Assembly: GCA_913063125.1 (NCBI GenBank)
Contig: CAJXZM010000034.1
Coordinates: 1-43,742 of the forward strand
DNA from: an uncultured Gammaproteobacteria bacterium
GTDB taxonomy: Bacteria > Pseudomonadota > Gammaproteobacteria > Pseudomonadales > Ketobacteraceae
Length of the DNA: 43,742 bases
Direction of reading: 5' to 3'
Below the pieces are notes generated by a model, which saw nothing but the letters and a program-made list of their open reading frames with translations, was not told the origin of the DNA and searched no databases. The translations under genes were made by a program, and so were the position numbers. How positions within the stretch are numbered: the first letter of the stretch is position 1; each line of letters starts with the position of its first letter. Positions 26,416-36,400 of this stretch are shown here, in pieces.

Positions 26416-28380
26416 TTAAATACTATTATCTACATCCATCAATTCCTCAACCCTTTTCGGGAGTTTCCCAGTACTAAGCAAAACCAGTTTCTGCCCGGCA
26501 CGTGTCATAGCGACATAAAGTTTTCGTAGAGATTCATTTCGGGCAACAGCCTTTTCATCATCATTAAGGTCAACATTATTATCCATCAGTAACATATTAC
26601 CAACACCTAAAACAAACGTGACTCCAGATTCCATACCAGTACAACTGTTAATGCTCATCAAACGTATTTTGTCTCCCAGATTATTTTTTAAATCTTCCGG
26701 ATCGTTACAATTTACCACATTACCCAAACCTAAGATATTATCGAGCGATCGCTTAACTACCCATGGTTTAATCCCCGGGGCACACAGAACCATTACCTGA
26801 TGTAACGGCACATGTTCTGCTGCCACGCAGGCTTTTATCTCATTAAGGAAGCGAGCCTCTTCATCCTGCGGTGTATTACTATAGATAACCCTTGGTTTCG
26901 ATCCGTGAGTCATTTTTTCCAAGTTAGGTTTTATAAAATCCTCGGAGTCTTCACCAATTTCATCTAGCAAAGTATTAGCTGCTACCAATATTTCATAGGT
27001 CGTTCTATAAGAATAATTTAATTTTTTGGTTCTTCCCCGAACATTAAGGCCCACTCGCTTCCAGCTCAATCGACTTTTTAGAAACCCTTGATTAGGATCC
27101 GCGCAAATAAATAACATACCGTTATCCGCAATAGATTTTTTAGTAAGTTGCAACCATGACGGAAAGAAAAACTGTGCCTCATCAATCATAATATGGTCAT
27201 ACTTCTTTAGTCTGTCCGTATCGACTGCAGACAATCCTAGCTCTCGTATATACAAACTGGGCAAATACCCATTTCGCTTACAAGCCATTGCTGTCATGGA
27301 CACCTCATAAAGTTTCCAGATACAGTGTCGCTGAGACCGCTGTAACGCAAAACCCCGCCCATGACGTTCATATTCCAAATAAGCTAATTCATTTTCGATT
27401 AGATGCTCATTAATATATTCAATCTCTTCCCAAATTTGGCTGTCAGATAACGTAAGACTCTGGAAAGACTGACTTCTCTCAATAAAAACTGCCTCTTTTA
27501 GTGGCGCTAAATCCGCGTCAAAAAATAACGCCTTCGTATATCCACTGACTGCACTCTTTTGTGACAAAGCGAATGAATGGAAAGTCCTAATCGTAAGGTT
27601 TCTAGGTTTCCCCCCCAGAAATTCTTCAAATTTATACTGAATATCAGCCACAATCGGTTTGTTATGTATAATTAATAAGGCTTCCTTGTCCGGGTATTTC
27701 TTGCAGTATAGAATTGCACGATTAATCAGTATTAACGTTTTCCCGCAACCCGCCACACCATTAATCAACCTGACTGAAAACTTATCCTCGTCTGTCACGG
27801 GCGCTGGCGTCTCTCCAAACATATCCAGCTTAGTCGCATATTCCTGGTCATAATCCAAAAAAAAGTGTTCTAGATTAGCGCTGTTATTCCGATCAATAGA
27901 TTCTCTTCGCGATGTACAAGCCGCTTTGATGTGAGTTTCTGAAAACAAAATTCTTAACATCCAATGATATTGTTCGAATGTTGTCTCAACTAAATGAGCA
28001 CGAATCAGTTCATGCCCCTCATCAAAAAACACTTTTTTCTCAATCACCGTAACCTGAGTTAGCTGCCCATCCGCAATGTCAAACATCGAAGCACCGGTAT
28101 CTGTCACTGCCAGATAGGCAATCTCAGAAAAGTTCTTTTTAAGAACAGCCCGATTAAACCTCAAATACATCGAAAGTTGCTCTGGGTTAGGGTTTTCAGG
28201 GTGATAACCCAACATTAGCCATGACTGGCAAGGTCCTTCTATTACCACCTGGGCAACGTTAACCTCATCATATACAGGTGTACGTATTTGATAATGGTCT
28301 TCAAGGCGATCGAACACCTTCTTAAATTTTCGCCTAACAGACAAATCAAGATATGGTAAAGAATCAGTATAAAGAGCCAA
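26416..28380 (-). CDS. UvrD/Rep-like superfamily 1 DNA helicase, 654 aa
   Basis: ATP-dependent SF1A-type helicase. Walker A is GVAGCGKT (residues 208-215), motif II is MIDEAQFFFPSW (DEAQ, 400-403), and the C-terminal UvrD domain ends with RKLYVAMTRAGQKLVLLS (motif VI). About 200 residues before the motor (with a segment AYLAVTDTGASMFDI near 90) form a distinct N-terminal domain that I cannot assign; it may be a sensor or nuclease-like module, but no PDDEXK core is clear. The start is TTG at 28380, five bases after the stop of the upstream helicase and preceded by GGGGA, so the two helicases are almost certainly one transcript. DNA repair or defence is the likely role. Confidence 0.88.
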   Translation of the reverse strand: MALYTDSLPYLDLSVRRKFKKVFDRLEDHYQIRTPVYDEVNVAQVVIEGPCQSWLMLGYHPENPNPEQLSMYLRFNRAVLKKNFSEIAYLAVTDTGASMFDIADGQLTQVTVIEKKVFFDEGHELIRAHLVETTFEQYHWMLRILFSETHIKAACTSRRESIDRNNSANLEHFFLDYDQEYATKLDMFGETPAPVTDEDKFSVRLINGVAGCGKTLILINRAILYCKKYPDKEALLIIHNKPIVADIQYKFEEFLGGKPRNLTIRTFHSFALSQKSAVSGYTKALFFDADLAPLKEAVFIERSQSFQSLTLSDSQIWEEIEYINEHLIENELAYLEYERHGRGFALQRSQRHCIWKLYEVSMTAMACKRNGYLPSLYIRELGLSAVDTDRLKKYDHIMIDEAQFFFPSWLQLTKKSIADNGMLFICADPNQGFLKSRLSWKRVGLNVRGRTKKLNYSYRTTYEILVAANTLLDEIGEDSEDFIKPNLEKMTHGSKPRVIYSNTPQDEEARFLNEIKACVAAEHVPLHQVMVLCAPGIKPWVVKRSLDNILGLGNVVNCNDPEDLKNNLGDKIRLMSINSCTGMESGVTFVLGVGNMLLMDNNVDLNDDEKAVARNESLRKLYVAMTRAGQKLVLLSTGKLPKRVEELMDVDNSI

Positions 28381-28385
28381 GATCG

Positions 28386-30128
28386 TTATTCCCCAATTGA
28401 GTGATAATATGCGGCATTGACTAATGAACGGTAGGCCTCAATTCCTTCCAACAAGAGCTGCTCATTGCTATCGACGGAGAAGGTAGCCGATAATTCTGGA
28501 CCGATAATAACCAACTTGGTCATCGCCCGAGTAATAGCCACATTGAGACGCTCCGCTTGAAAAAAGAAAGATGCGACAGCGCTAATAAATTGCACATCCG
28601 TTGAGCATAACGACAGTATAATCATCTCTCGTTCCTGACCTTGCATACGCTCAACGGTATCAGTGACAACAGTTTTAGCCGTATTCATACCAAATTTATC
28701 CGCTAAAACACCTTTGATGTTCTTTCCGTGATTTCGAAACGGCGTAACAACCCCTACATTCTCCAGCGGCATTCCCGCTTCCACCGCATTGGCGATAATA
28801 TCCACCACAAGTTCCGCCTCACTAGCGCTAGAGGTTCGCGCATTAATACCTGGGCTTTTGATAAACACTAGCGAGTGACTCGAAGACAAACACGCCATGT
28901 GCCGTTGTGGTCTCGTAGGCAACATAAATTGCCGGTTGGCATTCTCTCCGACTGCCACCAAATTGCCATTATAGTATTGCTGGCTCGGCCAATGAGACAA
29001 ATCGCTATTCATTCGATAGGTCTGCTTTAACATCGCCGCCGTTGACGAATTCCCCAATACTAAACGTGAAAATACCGAATAGGATTCCCCGTCTAACACG
29101 GATTTAGATAACACAACCGGAGGAAGCTGCTTATGATCCCCTACAAATACAAAGCGCTTACCTTTTCTCATTGCCATTACGGCTAAAGGCACAGTAATCT
29201 GACTGGCCTCATCAAAAATGATTGTATCAAACTCAAAACTTTCCAGTCGCTCTGAACACGTCGCAAAAGGTGTAGCACCGATGACATACCCATTGTCAGG
29301 TTTATCTTCCCAATCTATTGCGTAATCACACCGAGGAATTGTTGCATCCAACCCCTTCGTCCCACTTAATGCCCCCACTTTTGCCGTTGTAACACCTTCT
29401 TTGGCCACTTTGTTCAAGGCGTTATTAATTGCCATATGCGTATGTGAGGTAATCAGTATCGCATGCCCCTCTTCAGCCAGTAACTTAGCAATTAAACTAA
29501 TAACCTTGGTCTTCCCTGTGCCTGGAGGCCCTTGTATGCAAGACAAATATTGAGCTGCCACACCCTTACCAACAGCATCAATCTGGGAGTCATTTAGCCC
29601 CCTTTCTTCTGCAATATCGGCGGCTTTATCATAATTGTCAGGATAGATATAACTAGCATCTAGACGCCCAGCTAATAGAGGTAACACTACGTCCGTCCCT
29701 ATGGGTGTACTCGCCAGATCATCAAAGGCCTTCTCAAAAAAATGCCGCTGATCCATACTATCAGGGTCTGCAAAACAAGGCTCTGAAATAGTAGTGACCG
29801 CATCAGGGTCCAAATCGAAAACATACAGCAACCATTCCCCCTCCTGCTCCGCTTCTATACTTGCTTGCCTAACAAAAGAGGTGTGAGGCACATTCCCCAA
29901 ATGCAAACACAACATATCCCCTTCACGAAATCGAGACTCACCGCCCCCGAGCGTCACCAGCAGATGATGCTTATCTTCAACGGTAATATTACTAATACGC
30001 TGTGACTCGCCGGACTCGAGTTTCTGGGACAACGGTTTATCCCATATCTCGGTCAGTTTGGCGTAGTTCGCCTCACGCTCTTCCCAAACGAATTTCCGTA
30101 AATCATCGAGTTGTTGTTTTAGATCCAT
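28386..30128 (-). CDS. AAA_12/Upf1-Dna2-like superfamily 1B helicase, 580 aa
   Basis: SF1B-type helicase. An N-terminal oligonucleotide-binding-like region (about 40-110) precedes the motor: GPPGTGKT (200-207), DEASQ (306-310), GDHKQLPPV (330-338), TVERMQGQERE (491-501) and RLNVAITRAMTKLVIIG (527-543). No nuclease domain is fused, unlike Dna2 itself. AGGA sits at good spacing before ATG 30128. A 124-base AT-rich gap upstream, which could hold a promoter, contains an imperfect inverted repeat (30222-30248). It ends five bases before the UvrD-like helicase. Two different SF1 motors in tandem is unusual outside defence loci. Confidence 0.9.
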   Translation of the reverse strand: MDLKQQLDDLRKFVWEEREANYAKLTEIWDKPLSQKLESGESQRISNITVEDKHHLLVTLGGGESRFREGDMLCLHLGNVPHTSFVRQASIEAEQEGEWLLYVFDLDPDAVTTISEPCFADPDSMDQRHFFEKAFDDLASTPIGTDVVLPLLAGRLDASYIYPDNYDKAADIAEERGLNDSQIDAVGKGVAAQYLSCIQGPPGTGKTKVISLIAKLLAEEGHAILITSHTHMAINNALNKVAKEGVTTAKVGALSGTKGLDATIPRCDYAIDWEDKPDNGYVIGATPFATCSERLESFEFDTIIFDEASQITVPLAVMAMRKGKRFVFVGDHKQLPPVVLSKSVLDGESYSVFSRLVLGNSSTAAMLKQTYRMNSDLSHWPSQQYYNGNLVAVGENANRQFMLPTRPQRHMACLSSSHSLVFIKSPGINARTSSASEAELVVDIIANAVEAGMPLENVGVVTPFRNHGKNIKGVLADKFGMNTAKTVVTDTVERMQGQEREMIILSLCSTDVQFISAVASFFFQAERLNVAITRAMTKLVIIGPELSATFSVDSNEQLLLEGIEAYRSLVNAAYYHSIGE

Positions 30129-30252
30129 GCTTCATCCTATGAATGTGGTCTTTTAATAATCCAAAAAAAAATTACAATAAATTACCTAGAACAAATATAC
30201 CCCGCTCACCCCTATACTTTCTAGAATACATAATTATCTTATATTCTAAGAC

Positions 30253-30759
30253 CTAGTAGATCGCAACAATACAATCAGACTGCGATTGCTGGTGACTTTC
30301 CAAATAATCCGGACAAAGCTCTTGCCCTAGCGAACGTTTATCTCCTTCAACTGCCTTTGAAACAGCTTCATTCGCTGCCTCTAGCCATTGTGCCAACCGT
30401 GCCTGTTTTTCCAAAGGGGATAGTATATCAACATACCTCTCTTCAAGATCAGCAAACTCATCTCTGCGCTTATCCGAGCATTCCAATAAACAAAAACGCA
30501 CATGAGGCTTCACCACCGACTGGTCTATTCCTTGCTCCGTGAGCCAGCAAATATAATAACGCTCATAGGTTGTAGTATCAGTGTAAATTGTTACATCGAC
30601 GAGCTGTTCACGAGTCACGGCTTTTACTAGCAATGCAAAATATTCGGCTTTAGCTTCTAGATACTGGCTCCCTTTCCAAAGCCCTTGGTTACGCACAAGA
30701 TCAAGACGCCAGCCTTTAACCATATCATCGCTGGGTAAATCAATTGGAGGCACTATCAA
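30253..30759 (-). CDS. Unknown protein, 168 aa
   Basis: Soluble, acidic protein with mixed alpha/beta composition: LVDVTIYTDTTTYERYYICW, VRFCLLECSDKRRDEF and a helical C-terminal half (DLEERYVDILSPLEKQARLAQWLEAANEAV). I recognise no family and no catalytic motif. The TTG start at 30759 overlaps the previous gene's stop as TTGA; a GTG at 30753 is an alternative. That overlap implies translational coupling with the 62-aa protein, as in toxin-antitoxin or adaptor pairs. Confidence 0.65.
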   Translation of the reverse strand: MIVPPIDLPSDDMVKGWRLDLVRNQGLWKGSQYLEAKAEYFALLVKAVTREQLVDVTIYTDTTTYERYYICWLTEQGIDQSVVKPHVRFCLLECSDKRRDEFADLEERYVDILSPLEKQARLAQWLEAANEAVSKAVEGDKRSLGQELCPDYLESHQQSQSDCIVAIY

Positions 30760-30944
30760 TTTGTCGCGTCCAATTTATCAAACACCAAGCCCGTAGCTTC
30801 TTCTTCAGAAACACCCTTTTCCATCATTTGTTTTACCATCTCAACCATTTGTTGCTGCACACCCATAGGGGGAAGGTTGCTAAGTATCTCTTCAAGTGCC
30901 TCGGCAATATCCTGTTTTGTGAGAGTGATTGTTCCTTCTTTCAT
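30756..30944 (-). CDS. Small unknown protein, 62 aa
   Basis: An acidic, mostly helical protein (ITLTKQDIAEALEEILSNLP, then QMVEMVKQMMEKGVSEEEAT) with a methionine-rich centre. AGGAG precedes the ATG at ideal spacing, and its stop overlaps the TTG start of the 168-aa gene. The length and acidity would suit an antitoxin or regulatory partner, but there is no recognised fold. It is 42 bases downstream of the DUF1016 gene. Confidence 0.65.
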   Translation of the reverse strand: MKEGTITLTKQDIAEALEEILSNLPPMGVQQQMVEMVKQMMEKGVSEEEATGLVFDKLDATN

Positions 30945-30986
30945 AAATGCTCCTATAAATTATTTGAAGATCCATAATTTTTCCTT

Positions 30987-32048
30987 CTATGAATCTTTGC
31001 TGTGGTCGGGCTCTGAGTTATTAAAGGCTGTCGACGATGAAACACTGCGCTCTAGTTCTTCAATGGACGGTAATTTCCCTTTCATATCCGTTGGAATTGA
31101 TTTCGTTAACTGGTACTGAGATACACCTATGGGTGCGTCGATATTTTTGAGCGCGTATTCTACGACTAGATGATCTTTCTCCTTACAGAGTAGGAGCCCG
31201 ATCGTTGGATTGTGAAATACTTGCTTAACTTCACCATCAATTGCAGCCATATAGAAATTCAGCTGACCCGCGTCTCGAGGATCAAACTCTGTCGCTTTTA
31301 ATTCGATAACTACATAGCAATTTAGTTGTGTATGGAAAAACAATAAATCAATATGGAAATCTTTATCGTTTACTTTTAGGCAATATTGCCGACCTACAAA
31401 TGCAAAGCCACTACCTAGTTCAAGCAAGAATTTTGATATATGAGAAATTAGGTTATCTTCAATATCGCGTTCGAGGACTTTTGCACCTAGTGTGAGAAAA
31501 TCGAATACATAGGGGTCTTTCAACGTCTCGTGCGCAAGCTCTGATTGTGGTGAGGGTAATGCAGTCTTAAAATTCGTTAATGCACTACCTTGTCTTCGAT
31601 ACAGTTCAGACTCCATCTGGTGCATCAAAACGGCTCTAGACCAATCATTCTTTAGTGTATTCTGCGCATACCACAAACGTTCTTCCATTGACTTTAACTT
31701 GTTGATTAATAACGTGTTATGGCCCCACGGGATTTGTCTAACAAGTTGTTGGACTTTTTTATCGGCATCACGATAAGAAAGGTACCATTTACGTATTGAA
31801 TATAGATTAGCGCGGGAAAAACCTTTCATTTCAGGGAAAGAAACGGATAAATCCTTTGCTAACTGCCCAATCAAGTTTTCACCCCAGCTTGCCTTTTCCA
31901 GCTTTTGGGTCAATTCTTTGCCCAACTCCCAATAAAGACTAAGCAGCTCTTCATTGACTTTAACAGCGGCTTTTATTTGCGCAGAGTGTATTTTATCTTT
32001 AAGTGCAGATAACCACACTGCATACTCTTTTGAAGCTAGATCACTCAT
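30987..32048 (-). CDS. DUF1016/YhcG-like PDDEXK nuclease, 353 aa
   Basis: An N-terminal DUF1016 helical domain (residues 5-155; LYWELGKELTQKL and KGFSRANLYSIRKWYLSY are signature segments) and a C-terminal PDDEXK domain. The active site is D234 in DFHIDLLFFH and E249-x-K251 in YVVIELK, which looks intact. YhcG-like proteins occur in defence islands and in some restriction-modification and toxin loci; the target is not settled. The Shine-Dalgarno AAGGG sits very close to the ATG, so initiation may be weak. It lies between the GIY-YIG gene and the 62-aa gene, all on one strand. Confidence 0.93.
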   Translation of the reverse strand: MSDLASKEYAVWLSALKDKIHSAQIKAAVKVNEELLSLYWELGKELTQKLEKASWGENLIGQLAKDLSVSFPEMKGFSRANLYSIRKWYLSYRDADKKVQQLVRQIPWGHNTLLINKLKSMEERLWYAQNTLKNDWSRAVLMHQMESELYRRQGSALTNFKTALPSPQSELAHETLKDPYVFDFLTLGAKVLERDIEDNLISHISKFLLELGSGFAFVGRQYCLKVNDKDFHIDLLFFHTQLNCYVVIELKATEFDPRDAGQLNFYMAAIDGEVKQVFHNPTIGLLLCKEKDHLVVEYALKNIDAPIGVSQYQLTKSIPTDMKGKLPSIEELERSVSSSTAFNNSEPDHSKDS

Positions 32049-32218
32049 CCCTTTTAATTTCCCTATCCGTAAATTTATTCCACCAAAGCGACAAGTTTTA
32101 CCCAGTCTTTACTCATTCTCACCCATAATTGGTCACAACCTATTAAAATCGAGTTCGCAACGCTATTTCAGATAAAGCCCTGACAGCCAGAAGTACTCCA
32201 AAATCACACATTGTAACG

Positions 32219-33121
32219 TTAACCATCGCCTAACTCTTCATCTTCAACTTTCTTCATTGTTTTACCACCAACCGTTTTCCAGCTTTGCGGGCCACTACGA
32301 GAAGTACCCGCCACTATTGCTGCGGCATAGCTAGATGAGTTAAAAAGGATATCCTCTGATGCAACAAGGTGATCTAACTCTCCTTTTAAGGTGCCATCGG
32401 ATAGGAGTTTTTCCTTAATGGTTGTCAGTTTTCCAGGCATGCTATCACTGTTAGTTTTCGATAACTGTGACCCCTTTTTGAGCACAAAACCTTCATCGGT
32501 TACTGCGCCTTTAGCAGAAATACTATTTACCGAAAAAAACAAATTACTTAGCAAGCTATCATTTATCGGTGGATTGCCTGGATCTACCGTGGTGTCATTT
32601 ACGTTGTTTGACTTCAAAATAGGTTCTAATATCGAATAACCCAATGTTCCCAGCACCATGCGGACATTTTCTACAAACTCTTCCATAGCCGCGCGATCTG
32701 CTCGAGGAAGGCTAGATTCTGTTGGCGTATTACCATTTTCTAATTCATACCTGTCCGCAACGTTGGAAAGCTGGACAAGCGTTGACTCTAAGTACTTTAT
32801 GTGGGATTTAGTAAGGTTTTCGTCTTTACTTGTAAATATAACTACCTCCCTCCAAAAATCCTTGTTTCTATCGTGATTGGTAAGCCTCGTCGTTACATTT
32901 TCTGATTCGCCAATGTAAGCAACCGGCTTAGAGCTACCGAAACGGCCCTCAAATAAAAAATAGACTCCAGGCTTCGATGCTTCAGGCCAGTTCTTTAGCT
33001 CATTTAGTCGATTTCTTGGACAGGCAATCGCTTGTCCAGTCCAATTAACTAACTCCGCATATCGAATGCCAGTAACTGTTGCATCAGCTAAGTAGACTCT
33101 AATTGATTTACCTATAGCCAC
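32219..33121 (-). CDS. GIY-YIG nuclease with C-terminal DUF4357, 300 aa
   Basis: The N-terminal GIY-YIG domain reads GVYFLF (52-57) and AYIGES (68-73), with the conserved R79 in TTRL and a downstream E in LESTLVQ. The C-terminal 100 residues (EGFVLKKGSQL onward, ending WKTVGGKTMK) match DUF4357, often found beside or fused to restriction enzymes. The start is GTG, since AAGGAGG precedes it; an overlapping ATG two bases upstream is out of frame. It probably cuts DNA. It is the first gene after hsdR, separated by 324 bases. Confidence 0.9.
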   Translation of the reverse strand: MAIGKSIRVYLADATVTGIRYAELVNWTGQAIACPRNRLNELKNWPEASKPGVYFLFEGRFGSSKPVAYIGESENVTTRLTNHDRNKDFWREVVIFTSKDENLTKSHIKYLESTLVQLSNVADRYELENGNTPTESSLPRADRAAMEEFVENVRMVLGTLGYSILEPILKSNNVNDTTVDPGNPPINDSLLSNLFFSVNSISAKGAVTDEGFVLKKGSQLSKTNSDSMPGKLTTIKEKLLSDGTLKGELDHLVASEDILFNSSSYAAAIVAGTSRSGPQSWKTVGGKTMKKVEDEELGDG

Positions 33122-33445
33122 ATGGCCTCCTTAATACTTAACTTGCCGTTAATTCGTTCTGTATAATCCGCAAATTGGGGTGCTTTCATTAAATATAACA
33201 TTGATGGGCATTCCCTTACCCCCCTCTACTCAAGCTCCTAAGCTATGAATCCGATATTCTGTTTCACGATGTTTGTAATCATTAACCTTTTAATTGTCAT
33301 TTAACCCAAAACTTCGAGTTCCTAGACATTCTTTCCATCGATTTTCTCTTGCAATGACGTCATCAGCGGACATTGTTGATGGCGATATCTCAACTTTCCT
33401 AGCGCATGGTTATTGTTATATCCGTCACTCTATTTCATTTACCCG
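33122..33445. other. Intergenic region between hsdR and the GIY-YIG gene, with a possible relic
   Basis: 324 bases. A 27-aa minus-strand frame (33290-33373, ADDVIARENRWKECLGTRSF in part) has protein-like composition but no Shine-Dalgarno and no recognised family; it may be the remnant of a lost gene. No terminator with a T tract and no clear promoter were found. Confidence 0.35.
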
Positions 33446-36400
33446 CTACACCGCATGCTTCTTATAATTCTCAGCCTGCTCAAAGATCTCTGCATACACT
33501 TCATTTTTATCCACTGGTGGATAACCATACTCAGCCAATAATAATATCAATCCGACTTTAAACTCAGCCTTAATGTCCTCACGCTGTGCCCAGTCAGTGA
33601 ATTGGGTTTTATCATCCACCATTGCCTTCACAGCAGCCGCTAATTCGAGCAACTTCTCTTCCGGGTAAACAAAGTCATACTTAATGGCCAGTGCCTTTAA
33701 TATGTCGTAAAACGCCTTCTCTTCAAAATCAATCCCCATATCTTCGAAGGAGTTCATCTCATCCTTCATCTTGCCGTACATATTGAGGAATTCTTCGGTG
33801 ATCTCGTCATGGAAGTCCGCACCAAACGTATCGCCTTCTTTACGTTCATTGTACTTCTCCACTAGTGACTGCAAACGCTTGGAAAAATCCATGCCTTGCA
33901 TTTTATTGACCTTCTTCAGCTCGCCAATGGCTTTGGCCAATAGCTGCTGCAACATATGAATACGGGTATTGGGCATTTTGATGTTACTGATCTTACTCAT
34001 GTAGTCGTCATTAAAGATATCTATGGCAGTTTCACTGTCATCGCCCATTTTATAGATCTCTTCAACCCCTTCGCTTTGAATAGCCTCTGAGATCATTTCA
34101 CGCACTCGGGCATTCATTTGTGCCGTATCCGGTGCATCACCCTTGGTAAGCTTGAAGACTATAGAGCGAACCGCACAGTAGAAATGCACATGGTTACGTT
34201 CATTCTGTGTGAGGTCATCACTACCACAGCAAATGTCGTAGGCGGCTTTTAGGCGCTTCACCATGTCCATAAAACGCTTTTCGTGCTTCTCCGATACCAT
34301 CACGTATTCAGCGGCACGGTTTAAGCAGTTCAACTGGCTTACTGGGTCACCCCCAAAGTAATCACTGCTATCGAAGTTGTGGAATACCTTGCTGAGCAAA
34401 TCCAGGTGGTCTCTTACGGCGATTAAAGATTCGGTAATCTCTTCCATATCCGTTTCTTTGGATTTGGAGTACTTGGCCAGCGCCTTATTCATATGGCTTT
34501 TAATACCGATGTAATCCACCACCAAGCCTTTATCTTTACCGCTGAACTTACGGTTCACCCGCGAGATGGTTTGTATCAGGTTATGCTCTTGTACCGGCTT
34601 ATCGATGTACATTGTGTCTAGGAATGGCACATCAAAGCCGGTTAACCACATATCCACGACGATGGCGATTTTAAAGTTGGACTTATCGTTTTTAAACTGT
34701 CGATCCAGCTCTTTACGGTAAGCTTTGTCGCCCAGCAAATTATACAGCTCTTTATCATCATCTTTACCACGGGTCATTACCAGCTTCACACGCTCTGAGG
34801 CTTTTATCTCTTTGCGCTCTTGATCAGTTAGGGTTGAGCCTTCTTCACACGCCAACACCTCAAACCAAGCCGGGCGCAGCGCCTTTACCGCTTTATAAAA
34901 ATCATAAGCAATAAGTCTGGCGCTAGACACAAACATCGCCTTGCCTCTAACCGTTGAGCCTTCTTCAATTCGCGTTTCATAATGGGCCACAAAATCTTTA
35001 GCTAACGCCTTGATTCGGTCTGGATCACCTAAAATAGCACCCATATTGGCTGAGGCTTTTTTACTTTCTTCTATTTGGTACTCATTCGTGCCTGCGTCCT
35101 TACACTCCTCATAGTACTTCTCAATCTCTTCTACCTTGCTATTGTCGAGATTCACTTTAGCGGCGCGGCCTTCATAGACAATACGCACAGTGATCTCATC
35201 TTTCACCGATTCCGTCATGGTATAGGTATCAACCGGGTCTCCAAACACATCCAAGGTGGCATCGATTGGCGTACCGGTAAAACCCACATAGGTCGCGTTG
35301 GGTAGTGATTTGTGAAGATAGGTTGCGAAACCGTAGCTTTCTTTATAACCAACGGCTTCGCCATCTTTGTAAGTGATGGTGGTTTTTTTATCGAGGTTTA
35401 TTTGACTACGATGAGCCTCATCAGAGATACAAATCACATTGCTTCGATCAGTAAGCAGCTTGGCATCTTCGGTAAATTTGTGGATGGTTGTCAAAAATAC
35501 ACCGCCACTTTGACGACCTTCCAATAACTCACGCAAGTTTGCTCGGCTATCAACGCTGACAATCATATCGTCGCCGATATACTTTTTCGCATTGGTGAAT
35601 TGCACGGATAGCTGATCATCCAAATCGGTACGGTCAGTAATTAATACAATGGTGGGGCTAGAGAAATGTACACTCTTCATCAGTAAGCGGGATAAAAACT
35701 GCATGGTAAAGCTCTTACCGCAACCCGTGGCACCAAAATACGTCCCGCCTTTACCATCACCGTAAGGTTTCTGGTGCAGTTGAATATTTTGAAAGAGCTT
35801 ATTGGTGGCGTAATACTGGGGGTAACGACAAACGATTTTCACCTCATCATTACATACATCAGGAAAATAGATAAAGTGGCGGATCACATCACGCAGGCGG
35901 CGCCTATCAAACAACCCCTGAATCATGGTATGCAGCGAGCCAATGCCTTCTCGCTCTGCGGATTCATCCCCCGTGATCTTACGCCAGGCATAATAAAAAT
36001 CATAAGGGGAAAACAGATTACCCATTTTATTATTAACGCCATCACTGATAATGCACAGGGCATTAAACACAAACAGCTGGGGTATATCGCGCCGATAACG
36101 GGTACACAGTTGCACATAGGCATCATGTATTGTGGCTTCTTCTTCACGAATGGCGGACTTAAACTCAAACACCACCAACGGCAGACCATTGATATACAAA
36201 ATACCATCAGGGATACGTAACTCAGCGCCTTCTATTTCAAGCTGATTAACAATCTTATAGATATTGTTATCGCAATGAACACTCGCAATATAAGCTGCTG
36301 ATTGTTCAGCCACTACCATGTCCACAGTATCGATAGCTTCTGCTTCGCCAGCTTTTTGCCCCGCTTCGAGCGGGGTAAAACGCATTAAGGCTAAATCGCT

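Noticed and set aside
32049..32218. Short minus-strand frames upstream of the DUF1016 gene (22 and 13 codons)
   Set aside because: Too short to support and without resemblance to a family.
35774..36220. 148-aa plus-strand frame inside hsdR
   Set aside because: Shadow of the HsdR coding frame, which has intact nuclease and helicase motifs over this interval.
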